DNA of 38,910 nucleotides from an uncultured Ectothiorhodospiraceae bacterium. GTDB taxonomy: Bacteria > Pseudomonadota > Gammaproteobacteria > S012-40. Every line of letters starts with the position of its first letter. The first letter of the stretch is position 1. A model generated the notes under the pieces. It saw nothing but the letters and a program-made list of their open reading frames with translations, ran no database searches and had not been told where the DNA came from. The translations under genes were made by a program, and so were the position numbers. Where the stretch lies: NCBI GenBank assembly GCA_945787715.1, contig CALZJE010000058.1, forward strand, positions 1 through 38,910. The letters are read 5' to 3'. Of the stretch, positions 1 to 8,154 are shown piece by piece.

Positions 1-551
1 TTGGCTTTGACGGGTTCGAAGTCGACAAACCAACTTTTAAATATGGCCTGGGCGATTTGTTCGAGGGTTTGGTTGGTTTGGCGGTTGAGTTCGATTTTTG
101 AATTTAAACAATCCAAATTTTCAACAATTTTATCCTGTTCGATTCTTGGAGGAACTTTAGCAGGCATTGCATAGAAATCTTCCCTTCTTGTCGAAGGGAT
201 AGCTGACCCTGAATCCAAACCATTAATATCATGTGTTAGTAAGGAGTAATACGCCCACTTGAGATTGATGTCATATTTGGGAACAACAAAATATGCTGTG
301 TCTATTACATAAAAAGGTTTATCTGAATAATGAACACCTCTATAAGCCCCTTTTCTTCCTATGACTATACTAGGAAAATCACAAAGTGCTTTGTCACAAA
401 ATCCTACGGGACCATTCGTGCCATATACTGGAAATTCACCTACTGCACCTTTGTAATCTTTTAAACCTTTATCATACTTTAGCTCTACTAATTCACCCCA
501 AGTAGTTTCAATATATTCATCATGCTCCCAAGCAGGTAATTCAGCACTCAT
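1..551 (-). CDS. hsdS: Type I restriction-modification specificity subunit HsdS, 5' part only
   Basis: Target-recognition subunit of a type I restriction-modification complex; it would direct HsdM and HsdR to a bipartite DNA site. About 183 residues are visible from ATG 551-549, and the gene runs off the left edge. The first ~140 residues look like one target-recognition domain (motifs YGTNGP and IGRKGAYRG). They are followed by the conserved helical spacer (IVENLDCLNSKIELNRQTNQ, then IAQAIFKSWFVDF), which is diagnostic for HsdS. The start overlaps by 11 nt the stop of an hsdM 3' remnant. An ATGAG(N)nTGA overlap of the same length occurs at the hsdM/nuclease junction, so this is probably the original hsdM-hsdS coupling. 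The second recognition domain and hsdR lie outside the window. Confidence 0.88.
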   Translation of the reverse strand, partial: MSAELPAWEHDEYIETTWGELVELKYDKGLKDYKGAVGEFPVYGTNGPVGFCDKALCDFPSIVIGRKGAYRGVHYSDKPFYVIDTAYFVVPKYDINLKWAYYSLLTHDINGLDSGSAIPSTRREDFYAMPAKVPPRIEQDKIVENLDCLNSKIELNRQTNQTLEQIAQAIFKSWFVDFEPVKA

Positions 552-714
552 AACCCAACCCCGCCAAATTCTTTTTAATCTCACCCTCTAACTTATCACT
601 TTCTTTAAACTGTGTTTTTAATTGCGAAGTGAGTCGTGCCATTTTTTCTGCAAAGGGTTCGCCATCGTCTTCTTCTACGGCTTCACCGACATGACGGCCG
701 CGGTTGAGGACTAC
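541..714 (-). pseudogene. Duplicated 3' remnant of hsdM upstream of hsdS
   Basis: This short stretch encodes a second copy of the last ~51 residues of HsdM (from GRHVG through EEDDGEPFAEKM to NLAGLGYE). I count 43 of 51 residues identical with the intact HsdM tail encoded at 1821-1973. It has no methylase core and cannot be a working gene. The reading frame stays open upstream to 846, but residues from about 715 on resemble nothing in HsdM. The remnant ends in the same TGA/ATG overlap with hsdS that intact hsdM has with the nuclease gene. I infer that it is the scar of an insertion or recombination that placed the nuclease gene between hsdM and hsdS. Confidence 0.8.
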
Positions 715-820
715 ACGAATCCGAAAGGCAAAGTAAGCAATGGATCGTTTACAAAGGAATGAATCCCAACAATTGCCAAATAAAATATTGGGCGTCCTAA
801 CGCCAACCCGACTTGCAAAA

Positions 821-1828
821 TTATTCATCATCAACCTCCAGATCATCCGCTAACTCCGCTTCAATTTCTTCAATGCTGGGTAGGCTGCTTTTGAGATTAT
901 CGGGTAAGGACTGGGTTAAGCTTTGCTCCCAGTTGGCGACGCCGATGGGATTGTTAATACCGGATAGCGCGTATTCCACCACCATGTGGTTTTTATCTTT
1001 AACCAGTAGTAGCCCGATGCTGGGCTGGTCGTCGGGGTGTCGTAGCAGGTCATCCACGGCGTTGATGTACATGTTGAGTTGTCCGGCATGGCCAGGTTCA
1101 AACTTGCCTATTTTCAACTCCACGACCACATAGCGGCGAAGTTGTAAGTGATAAAAAAGCAGATCGGGATAGAAATCACTATCACCGATTTCCAGGGGAA
1201 CCTGACGACCCACGAAGGCAAAACCTTGGCCGAGTTCGAGAAGGAATTTTTGAATGTGCTCAACCAACCTCTGCTCAAGTTCAGCCTCCCGCTTTATATC
1301 CGCAGTACCTAAGAAGTCAAAAAGATAAGGGTCTTTGAAAGTCTGGGACACCAGGTCTGTATCAGCGGCAGGTAGTGTTGTAGGAAAGTTGTTGCTGGTT
1401 TTGCCTTCTCGTTGATGTAAGCGACCCTCTATTTGAAGCGCCAATACATTCTTACTCCAACCATATTCGACAGTTTTGGCGGCATACCACAGCCTGTCAT
1501 CCTGGTTCTCCAGTTTGTCCAGCAAGGTTAAGTTACTGCGCCAGGGTATTTGTGCAACGGTGCGTTGCACTATTTCCTGGTCTGGCCATTGTTCAGCAAA
1601 TGTGCGCATGTATTTGAGGTTGCGGGGTGAGAAACCATTAACTCCAGGGAAACGTTGTTTGAGATCATAAGAAAGCCGGTCGATTACCTTAGCCCCCCAG
1701 CCTTCGGTTTTTTGCTTTTGTAAGATAACACTGCCGATCTGCCAGTAGAGCTGGATCATTTGTCTGTTGGCTGTTAATACCGCCTTGGTTCGCCCCTGTT
1801 CAATACGTCGCGTATTATCAGAGCTCAT
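821..1828 (-). CDS. YhcG-family (DUF1016) PD-(D/E)XK nuclease
   Basis: 335-residue protein of the YhcG/DUF1016 family. The N-terminal ~150 residues form the family's helical domain (QLYWQIG near 27-32, GFSPRNLKYMRTF near 65-77, IPWRSNLTLL near 94-103). The C-terminal PD-(D/E)XK nuclease fold has P221-D222 and E237-L-K239 in the expected spacing (SDFYPDLLFYH, then YVVVELKIGKFEPGHAGQLN). Family members often sit in or beside type I restriction loci; their cellular role is not settled. The start overlaps the hsdM stop by 11 nt (1818-1828), implying translational coupling. The acidic C-terminus stops 107 bp before the hsdM remnant. Length is usual for the family, so it appears intact. Confidence 0.9.
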   Translation of the reverse strand: MSSDNTRRIEQGRTKAVLTANRQMIQLYWQIGSVILQKQKTEGWGAKVIDRLSYDLKQRFPGVNGFSPRNLKYMRTFAEQWPDQEIVQRTVAQIPWRSNLTLLDKLENQDDRLWYAAKTVEYGWSKNVLALQIEGRLHQREGKTSNNFPTTLPAADTDLVSQTFKDPYLFDFLGTADIKREAELEQRLVEHIQKFLLELGQGFAFVGRQVPLEIGDSDFYPDLLFYHLQLRRYVVVELKIGKFEPGHAGQLNMYINAVDDLLRHPDDQPSIGLLLVKDKNHMVVEYALSGINNPIGVANWEQSLTQSLPDNLKSSLPSIEEIEAELADDLEVDDE

Positions 1829-3593
1829 AACCTAACCCCGCTAAATTCTTTTTAATTTCCGCTTCTAATTTATCACTTTCTGCAAACTGTGTTTTTAGTT
1901 GCGCGGTGAGGCGTGACATTTTTTCTGCGAAGGGTTCGCCGTCGTCTTCCTCCAAGGTCGCGCCGACATAACGACCGGGAGTGAGCACGTAGTCATGTTT
2001 TTGTATGCCTTCCAGGGTTACGCTGGCGCAGAAGCCGGGGATATTCTGATAGTAAATCCCCCCTACCCCCCCTTTTTCAAAGGGGGGAATTGAACTGTCT
2101 TTTTCCGCTACGGCAGTTTCACCTCCCCCTTTGGCAAAGGGGGATTGAGGGGGATTTGTCTGCCACGCATGATAGGTTTCGGTGACTTTGTTTAAATCAT
2201 CTTGGGTGAAATCGCGCAGTACGCGGTCTTTCATATAGCCGAGATTGCGGGCGTCGATAAATAAAATTTCACCGCTGCGGTCGCGGAGTTTTTTTCCGCT
2301 GGCCGAAGTTCTTTGTTTTTTATTCTTGGTTAAAAACCAGATGCAGGCGGGAATTTGTGTATTGGTGAACAGTTGGCCGGGTAAGGCGACCATGCATTCG
2401 ACCAGATCATTTTCAATCAGCGCTTTGCGTATCGCCCCTTCGTTGTTGGTGTTGGAGCTCATAGAACCATTGGCTAACAACAGGCCCATGCTGCCATTGG
2501 GTGCCAGGTGATAGAGCATGTGTTGCAACCAGGCGAAGTTGGCATTACCGGAGGGCGGCTTACCGTATAACCAGCGTGGGTCGTTATCGTCTACGCCGGC
2601 ATCCCACTCTTTCATGTTAAACGGTGGGTTGGCCATGACGAAGTCGGCGCGCAGGTCTGGGTGCTGATCGTTGGTGTAGGTGTTGGCGGGTTCTTTACCA
2701 AAGTTAAAGTCGATGCCGCGTATGACCATGTTCATGGCGGCCAGTTGCCAGGTGGTGTGGTTGTATTCTTGCCCGTAGATGGAGACATCACCAATGCGGC
2801 CTTTATGTGCGGTGATAAAATGTTCTGACTGCACAAAGAAACCACCGGAGCCCATGGCGGGGTCGTAGACACGACCTTTAAAGGGTTCGAGCATTTGCAC
2901 GATGAGGCTGACGATGGATTTAGGCGTGTAGAACTGCCCGCCCTTTTTACCTTCGGCCAGGGCAAACTGACCGAGGAAGTATTCATACACGTGGCCGAGG
3001 ATGTCTTTGCTGCTGAGACTGTCGTGGCTGAAGGGTATGGTGGCGACCAGATCAATCAGCTCGCCGAGTTTGGCTTGGTCGATTTGTAACTGGGTGTAGC
3101 GTTTGTTGAGTACACCTTTGAGTTTGGGATTATCGTGTTCGATGGCTTCGAGGGCGTTATCGATGAGTTGGCCCACGGAGCGGATTTTTTTGGCGGCTTT
3201 GCCCTCGCCCACTTCGATTTCACCGGTGATAACGACTTTGTTCTGGTTTTGTAGAAATTCCCAACGGGCGACTTTAGGCACCCAAAAGACATTGGCTTCG
3301 GTGTAATAGTCGCGTTCTTCGAGTTCGTTGTTGATTTCGTCTTTGTACTCTTCGTTATCTAGCCCACCGAATTCTTCGGAATCGAGGAAGTATTCGTGCT
3401 CTGAATCTATGAACTGCTCTAGTAGCTCACGACGGCGTATATCAAACGAGTCACTAACGTATTTGAGGAAGATCATCCCTAATACGGTATGTTTATATTG
3501 TGAGGCATCAAGGGTGGAGCGCAGCTTGTCGGCACTAGTCCAGAGTTTTTTATCCAGGCTGTTTAAAAATTCTTGCTCTTCGTTGCTGGTCAT
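1818..3593 (-). CDS. hsdM: Type I restriction-modification DNA methyltransferase HsdM
   Basis: 591-residue N6-adenine methyltransferase subunit of a type I system. The HsdM N-terminal helical domain covers about 1-150. The SAM-binding motif DPAMGSGGF is at 244-252 and the catalytic NPPF at 322-325, within a typical methylase core with FYTPKSIVSL before it. The C-terminus has the usual YVLTPGRYVGA and KNLAGLGYE motifs. Between the core and the C-terminal helix, the protein contains roughly 35 extra residues encoded by an inserted palindromic repeat (2054-2157); relatives normally run straight from YHAW to the PGFC motif. All key catalytic residues are present and the frame is open, so it is probably active. 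First gene of the visible locus, start ATG 3593-3591. Confidence 0.94.
   Translation of the reverse strand: MTSNEEQEFLNSLDKKLWTSADKLRSTLDASQYKHTVLGMIFLKYVSDSFDIRRRELLEQFIDSEHEYFLDSEEFGGLDNEEYKDEINNELEERDYYTEANVFWVPKVARWEFLQNQNKVVITGEIEVGEGKAAKKIRSVGQLIDNALEAIEHDNPKLKGVLNKRYTQLQIDQAKLGELIDLVATIPFSHDSLSSKDILGHVYEYFLGQFALAEGKKGGQFYTPKSIVSLIVQMLEPFKGRVYDPAMGSGGFFVQSEHFITAHKGRIGDVSIYGQEYNHTTWQLAAMNMVIRGIDFNFGKEPANTYTNDQHPDLRADFVMANPPFNMKEWDAGVDDNDPRWLYGKPPSGNANFAWLQHMLYHLAPNGSMGLLLANGSMSSNTNNEGAIRKALIENDLVECMVALPGQLFTNTQIPACIWFLTKNKKQRTSASGKKLRDRSGEILFIDARNLGYMKDRVLRDFTQDDLNKVTETYHAWQTNPPQSPFAKGGGETAVAEKDSSIPPFEKGGVGGIYYQNIPGFCASVTLEGIQKHDYVLTPGRYVGATLEEDDGEPFAEKMSRLTAQLKTQFAESDKLEAEIKKNLAGLGYEL
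2054..2157. repeat. Palindromic repeat inserted in frame inside hsdM
   Basis: About 104 bp bounded by inverted arms starting AAATCCCCC and ending GGGGGATTT. Each half also contains a C-run/G-run hairpin (CCCCCCTTTTTCAAAGGGGGG on the left, CCCCCTTTGGCAAAGGGGG on the right). Translated on the minus strand it gives NPPQSPFAKGG and later PPFEKGGVGG. These peptide signatures are widely seen where such C/G-rich miniature repeats land inside genes. It is in frame, adding residues to HsdM without breaking it. Confidence 0.8.
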
Positions 3594-3600
3594 TCATTAA

Positions 3601-3920
3601 TTTCCGTGTAATTCTTGTTCGGAATAAAGTCATTTACTGCTTTATTGCTAGTTCTAAAGTCCAGTTTAATTCATATGTTTGACAGTACGCTATTTCTCAA
3701 TAGTTTACCAATGCCCTCCATTTAGATGCACCGATGATGTTTAATTTCTCCCTTATAAATTGATTATTTATCAATCGACCTACTAATTTACTTTCCAAAC
3801 AATTTATTCATTTCTACGATAATAATATTGCTCGTTTTTTGTTCTTCCACAACTCGCAACAAACTTAAACCCCAATGTTATAATCACCCAACTCTCAACT
3901 TAATAATTCCAACTTACCCA
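3601..3920. other. AT-rich intergenic region between hsdM and the YecA-like gene
   Basis: 320 bp between divergent genes, so it should hold both promoters. A TTGACA hexamer lies at 3679-3684 on the plus strand, but the best -10 candidate behind it is weak. No RNA gene, repeat or convincing operator was seen. The reading frame of the downstream gene stays open back to 3828, but that extension lacks homology and a good ribosome site. Confidence 0.4.
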
Positions 3921-4493
3921 ATGAACGTTAAAGAAATAGAAAGCAATCTGGTTGATTTGATCAACACATACCGAAAGCATTTGGCTTTTATTGATCTGTC
4001 ACACATTGATGGCTTTTTTACTGCCTTGTGCTGTACTAAAGAAGTAATTAAACCTTCAGCCTGGATTCCTGCGTTGTGGCATAAAGACCGGGGTGAGCCT
4101 AATTGGGAATCCGATGAGGAGTTTAATCAATTTATTCAAACAATGATGGACTATTACAATTTGGTTGTAGGCTTAATTTCTCGAGATGATTATGCACCTG
4201 CGATTTATGAACGGCATGATGGAAAACCCGATTTAAACTTCTGGTGTTTCGGTTTTTTACATGGGGCGAAACTTTGGAATAGGAGTATTCTTACTACAGA
4301 AGAAGCAAAATTTGTTGATAAGCACATCGCCATTATTCAGAAGTTTTCTGAAAAGGGAAATGCGAAAATGTACAATGCGGCTTCTCAAGAAGAAGCGATG
4401 GAAATTTATAAAACGATTAAAACCAATGTTAAACTTGTATTTGATTATTTAGAAAAAAAGCGTACCCAAGAAAATAGCCCTATCTTACACTGA
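3921..4493 (+). CDS. YecA/UPF0149 family protein
   Basis: 190-residue protein resembling the UPF0149 (YecA/YgfB) family. The N-terminal part has the family-like LSHIDGFFTAL (about 31-41) and IPALW motifs, and the middle has FWCFGFLHGAKLW. No SEC-C zinc motif is visible at the C-terminus, unlike E. coli YecA. I chose ATG 3921 rather than the upstream in-frame start at 3828 because the homology begins at MNVKEIE and the extra 31 residues look like untranslated leader. Function of the family is poorly defined. It is followed, 119 bp on, by a YegD-type gene in the same direction. Confidence 0.7.
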   Translation: MNVKEIESNLVDLINTYRKHLAFIDLSHIDGFFTALCCTKEVIKPSAWIPALWHKDRGEPNWESDEEFNQFIQTMMDYYNLVVGLISRDDYAPAIYERHDGKPDLNFWCFGFLHGAKLWNRSILTTEEAKFVDKHIAIIQKFSEKGNAKMYNAASQEEAMEIYKTIKTNVKLVFDYLEKKRTQENSPILH

Positions 4494-4612
4494 TTCATTG
4501 ATCCTCTATGGAACTTGATGACGGAGCCTAGGAAATATCAGTAACATTTACCTGCCAGGCAATTTCACGTATATTCACATCCCCTAGAATTTTAGTGTTG
4601 ATCAACGATTAT

Positions 4613-5869
4613 ATGACCTCTATTTGTGGTATCGACTTTGGTACTTCCAACTCTGCTATTGGTATCGCTAAAAACGGATGCCCACAACTGCTTGCTTTGG
4701 AAAATGGAGAGTACACGTTGCCTAGTGCCCTATTTTTCAACTTTGATGATAAAACGACAAGCTTTGGGCGCGTTGCTATTGATGACTATATTGATGGTGA
4801 GCACGGTCGTTTTATGCGCTCTTTGAAAAGTATTTTGGGGACTTCACTCGCTAATCAGGAAACTCACATCAATCAACGGCAAATGAGTTATAGCGATATT
4901 ATCGGTGAATTTATCGCTGAGATTAAGCGTCGTGCAGAGTCACAATTGAATGAGTCGCTGGATCGTGTTGTGATGGGTCGCCCGGTGCATTTTGTAGATA
5001 GTGATAAAAAAGCCGATGACAATGCACAGAACACTCTGGCTGATATCTGCAAAGCCGTAGGTTTTAAAGAGATCAAGTTTCAATTTGAACCTATTGCCGC
5101 CGCGTTAGATTACGAACAAAATCTGATGCAAGAAGAACTCTCTTTAATTATCGATATTGGAGGGGGTACTTCCGACTTCACTATTATTCGTCTTTCACCA
5201 GAAAACCGAAAAAAGATAAATCGTTATCAGGATATTCTCGCCACAACGGGTGTTCATGTCGGCGGTAACGATTTTGATCGTCGTTTCAATCTCGCTAAAA
5301 CAATGCCAGCGCTTGGTATGCATAGTCTCATGAAAGGACCAAAACGTCTTGAGGTACCACCATCCCCTTATTATGATCTCGCCACCTGGCATCTGATTCA
5401 CAATCAATACCAGCGAAGTAATATTCATAATATGGAATCTTTACGCATGCGCGCTGAACAGCCAGAACTCATTGCGCGGTTGATTAAATTACTTAAAAAC
5501 CAGGATGGCCATCGTCTGATTGGCCGGATAGAAGCCTGTAAAATTGAGCTAGCTAGTATGACTGAGAGTCTATTGAATCTTGATTTTATTGAACAAGGAT
5601 TCCAACTCAATTGCCAACGAGAAGAGTTTGATAATGCAACCACACGCGAGGTTGAGGCTATTACTAAAACCATCCAAGAAAGCTTAACTGTTGCCCAAAT
5701 AAACGCCCAACAGATCAGCAGCGTTTTCCTTACGGGTGGTACTACTGGTTTACCTTCTATACGTAAAGTGGTTAAAGATGTTTTCCCCAGTTGTCAATTA
5801 GTTGAGGGGGATCGTTTTGGCAGTGTTGCCACGGGGTTAACACTAGATGCAATGAGACAATTTGTTTAA
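4613..5869 (+). CDS. yegD: Hsp70-family protein of the YegD type
   Basis: 418-residue actin-fold ATPase related to DnaK but lacking a DnaK-like C-terminal substrate-binding domain, like E. coli YegD. Phosphate-1 motif GIDFGTSNSA is at 6-15. Phosphate-2 motif IDIGGGTSDFTII lies mid-protein, followed by GVHVGGNDFDRRF. The adenosine motif FLTGGTTGLPSIRKV is near the C-terminus. Start ATG 4613 places the motif at the N-terminus as in relatives; an upstream in-frame GTG (4595) would add six residues. The gene ends just before a hairpin and converges on a flavoprotein gene. YegD-type proteins are putative chaperones with no firmly established client. Confidence 0.85.
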   Translation: MTSICGIDFGTSNSAIGIAKNGCPQLLALENGEYTLPSALFFNFDDKTTSFGRVAIDDYIDGEHGRFMRSLKSILGTSLANQETHINQRQMSYSDIIGEFIAEIKRRAESQLNESLDRVVMGRPVHFVDSDKKADDNAQNTLADICKAVGFKEIKFQFEPIAAALDYEQNLMQEELSLIIDIGGGTSDFTIIRLSPENRKKINRYQDILATTGVHVGGNDFDRRFNLAKTMPALGMHSLMKGPKRLEVPPSPYYDLATWHLIHNQYQRSNIHNMESLRMRAEQPELIARLIKLLKNQDGHRLIGRIEACKIELASMTESLLNLDFIEQGFQLNCQREEFDNATTREVEAITKTIQESLTVAQINAQQISSVFLTGGTTGLPSIRKVVKDVFPSCQLVEGDRFGSVATGLTLDAMRQFV

Positions 5870-5870
5870 A

Positions 5871-5909
5871 GAGCATTAGCCGTTAGGATCTGTTACTAAC
5901 GCTTAGCTC
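5871..5909. terminator. Possible bidirectional hairpin between convergent genes
   Basis: Inverted repeats CGTTAG (5881-5886) / CTAACG (5896-5901), with outer GAGC (5871-5874) / GCTC (5906-5909), lie between the convergent yegD-like and flavoprotein genes. There is no T-tract on either side, so termination is only a guess from position. Confidence 0.35.
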
Positions 5910-5942
5910 GCAAACTTTATCACTTAATCTCGCATTGCAGAT

Positions 5943-7124
5943 TTAAACATATTGTCCTGCACACCAACCTGATGACCACGCCCATTGAAAATTATAGCCA
6001 CCTAACCACCCGGTGACATCCAATACTTCTCCGATAAAAAATAATCCTTTCACGTCATTTGCTTCCATCGTTTTGGAGGATATTTGATTGCAATCAACAC
6101 CACCCAAGGTAACTTCGGCAGTACGGTATCCTTCAGTCCCATTGGGTTTAATAATCCATTGGCGTAAATCATTTGCAACAATCGCTATCTGCTTGTGCGA
6201 TATATCTGCAATGGACAACTCTAATAATTCTTGATTCACCAATGTTTCTACTACACGTTTTGGCAACATTTGTACGAGGAATGTTTTTAATTTCTTTTTC
6301 GTGTGGCTTTTATTCAAATCCATCAGTTCAGATAATAAGTCATGATCAGGTAGTAAATCGATCTTAATCTCTTCCCCTGGCTTCCAATAAGATGAAATCT
6401 GTAAAATTGCTGGCCCACTCAATCCTCGGTGGGTAAATAAAATATTCTCGCGAAAACTTATCCGTGAGTTACTCACAAGACTATCAATTGCAATACCGGA
6501 AAGTTCGACAAAACGATCTTTATCTTCCGGTTGTAAGGTGAAAGGAACTAAACCTGCCGACGTTGGAATAATATTAATAGCAAACTGCTCAGCGACTCGA
6601 TACCCAAAGGGGGTGGCGCACATTTTTGGGATCGATAGTCCGCCGGTTGCAACAACCAACGAGTGACATTCAATAGTCTCATTGTTAGTTTTTACAACAA
6701 AGTGATTGTCGGCAAGTTGTTCAATTTTTTCCACTGATGTTTTTAACTGAACTTTAACCGAGACATTTTTGCACTCCTCTAGCAACATGTTGAGAATATC
6801 TTTTGCTGAATCATTACAAAAAAGCTGGCCATGATCTCTTTCATGATAAGGAATGTTATGCCGACACACCATATCAATAAAATCCCACTGCGTATAACGA
6901 CTCAATCCTGACTTGCAAAAATGGGGATTACTTGATCTGAAATTTTCAGAACTGACATCATAGTTTGTGAAATTGCAACGCCCTCCACCCGACATCAATA
7001 TTTTTTTACCGGCTTTATTTGCATGATCAATAACCAGCACTTTGCGGTTTCTTTTACCCGCCTCAATCGCGCACATCAAACCTGATGCACCGGCACCAAT
7101 AATTAATACATCAACTTTTGTCAT
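5943..7124 (-). CDS. HI0933/YhiN-family FAD-dependent oxidoreductase
   Basis: 393-residue flavoprotein of the HI0933-like (YhiN) family, often labelled aminoacetone oxidase family; substrate unknown. The N-terminal Rossmann motif GAGASG is at 10-15. It is followed by the family hallmark KILMSGGGRCNFTN, and the C-terminus has GEVLDVTGWLGGYNFQWAW. I chose ATG 7124-7122 (MTKVDVLIIG), since the open frame upstream to 7193 overlaps the preceding aminotransferase gene and lacks homology. The start is 37 bp after the aminotransferase stop, so the two are probably cotranscribed. Confidence 0.87.
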   Translation of the reverse strand: MTKVDVLIIGAGASGLMCAIEAGKRNRKVLVIDHANKAGKKILMSGGGRCNFTNYDVSSENFRSSNPHFCKSGLSRYTQWDFIDMVCRHNIPYHERDHGQLFCNDSAKDILNMLLEECKNVSVKVQLKTSVEKIEQLADNHFVVKTNNETIECHSLVVATGGLSIPKMCATPFGYRVAEQFAINIIPTSAGLVPFTLQPEDKDRFVELSGIAIDSLVSNSRISFRENILFTHRGLSGPAILQISSYWKPGEEIKIDLLPDHDLLSELMDLNKSHTKKKLKTFLVQMLPKRVVETLVNQELLELSIADISHKQIAIVANDLRQWIIKPNGTEGYRTAEVTLGGVDCNQISSKTMEANDVKGLFFIGEVLDVTGWLGGYNFQWAWSSGWCAGQYV

Positions 7125-7161
7125 ACTAAAAACACAATCCTGGCTTGAATCTGCACGGAGT

Positions 7162-8034
7162 TTAACAAAATAGAGAAGCCGTCTCTCGCTCAATTAAACC
7201 GCGAAAACCATGATAGATTTTCTGATAGGTCTCGCCAGGGCAGTGAGCTATGCTACGTCCGTCAATTTCACGAACAGGCAACAACTCCATTCCGGTACCT
7301 GTTAAAAAACATTCATCTGCGGTATAGATATCATAAGGCGTCAGTGAACACTCCAGCATTGTCAGCCCTAACTCTCTGGCAACATCGATCACAACACCCC
7401 GAGTGATACCTTCTAGCGCACCATCGATAGTAGGTGGAGTTTTTACAATATTATTTTTCACAATAAACACATTATCCGCAGAGCCTTCCGCAATCTTACC
7501 TTCATGATTGAGCATAATGGCTTCATCAGCATTAGCGTATTTTGCTTCCATCAATGCTTGAATATTATTCAGATAATTGAGTGATTTGATTCGTGGTTCA
7601 AGGCTGGAAGAAGGAGTGCGTCTGATGGATGCAACAATTAGCTTTGCGCCTTCTGCTTTTATTGAATCCTCCACTAACGCCAGCTCATCCGCAATGATAA
7701 AAACCGTTGGTGTGGAACAGTTAAACGGATTAATACCCAAACGGCCTTCACCTCGGGTGATTACCAACCGTATATAACCATCGGCAAGATGAAATGCTTC
7801 AATCACATCCGTAATCGCAATAGCTAACTGTTCGAGGGAAAATGGCATGTCCAAGGCTAGCGCTGCAGCAGAATCATGCAGACGTTGAAGATGGGATTCT
7901 AATCGAAATACCCGGTTATTGTAGAACCGAATGCCTTCAAACACACCATCACCATACAATACTCCATGATCAAATATAGAAACGGTCGCCTTTTCCCGGG
8001 GAACGATTTGTCCATTTAACCAGCAAACTGTCAT
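7162..8034 (-). CDS. ilvE: Class IV PLP aminotransferase, branched-chain amino acid aminotransferase type
   Basis: 290-residue fold-type IV aminotransferase. Typical IlvE segments are present: FDHGVLYGDGVFEGIRFYNN (22-40), the PLP-binding Lys150 in EPRIKSLNYLNN, EGSADNVF near 183-190, LEGITRGVVI, and FLTGTGMELLPV near the end. The length is a little short compared with E. coli IlvE, and D-amino-acid or ADC-lyase relatives share the fold, so substrate is inferred. A good ribosome site (GAGGAG) precedes ATG 8034-8032. It is transcribed divergently from a MocR-type regulator, whose likely operator overlaps this promoter. The regulator therefore plausibly controls this gene and the flavoprotein downstream. 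Confidence 0.85.
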   Translation of the reverse strand: MTVCWLNGQIVPREKATVSIFDHGVLYGDGVFEGIRFYNNRVFRLESHLQRLHDSAAALALDMPFSLEQLAIAITDVIEAFHLADGYIRLVITRGEGRLGINPFNCSTPTVFIIADELALVEDSIKAEGAKLIVASIRRTPSSSLEPRIKSLNYLNNIQALMEAKYANADEAIMLNHEGKIAEGSADNVFIVKNNIVKTPPTIDGALEGITRGVVIDVARELGLTMLECSLTPYDIYTADECFLTGTGMELLPVREIDGRSIAHCPGETYQKIYHGFRGLIERETASLFC

Positions 8035-8096
8035 TTTTTACTCCTCAATTACATTTAGCCCTGTTTAATGCCCGCAATCTTATCCATTTAGTGGCC

Positions 8097-8137
8097 ACCA
8101 TAACAGATACAGACTATTATCAATTCAACCATAACAG
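8097..8137. promoter_or_regulatory. Direct-repeat operator with overlapping divergent promoters (MocR type)
   Basis: The 10-mer ACCATAACAG occurs twice in the same orientation, at 8097-8106 and 8128-8137, 31 bp apart (about three helical turns). On the minus strand a promoter reads TTGAAT (8128-8123), 17 bp, TGTTAT (8105-8100); its -10 lies in the first repeat. On the plus strand TGGCCA (8092-8097), 17 bp, TATTAT (8115-8120) would drive the regulator, with the second repeat near its start point. MocR-family proteins such as GabR bind widely spaced direct repeats, so this fits an operator for the adjacent regulator. Confidence 0.6.
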
Positions 8138-8154
8138 TTTTAGCATTATCGCCT

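Noticed and set aside
780-805. Small GGCGT/ACGCC hairpin that recalls an integron attC core
   Set aside because: The R-box consensus (GTTRRRY with its RYYYAAC partner) is not met, there is only one copy, and no integrase gene is in view.
541-846. A 101-codon minus-strand frame between the nuclease gene and hsdS
   Set aside because: Only its last ~55 codons match anything (the HsdM tail). The rest reads as non-protein, and the frame lacks a ribosome site, so I call a remnant and not a gene.
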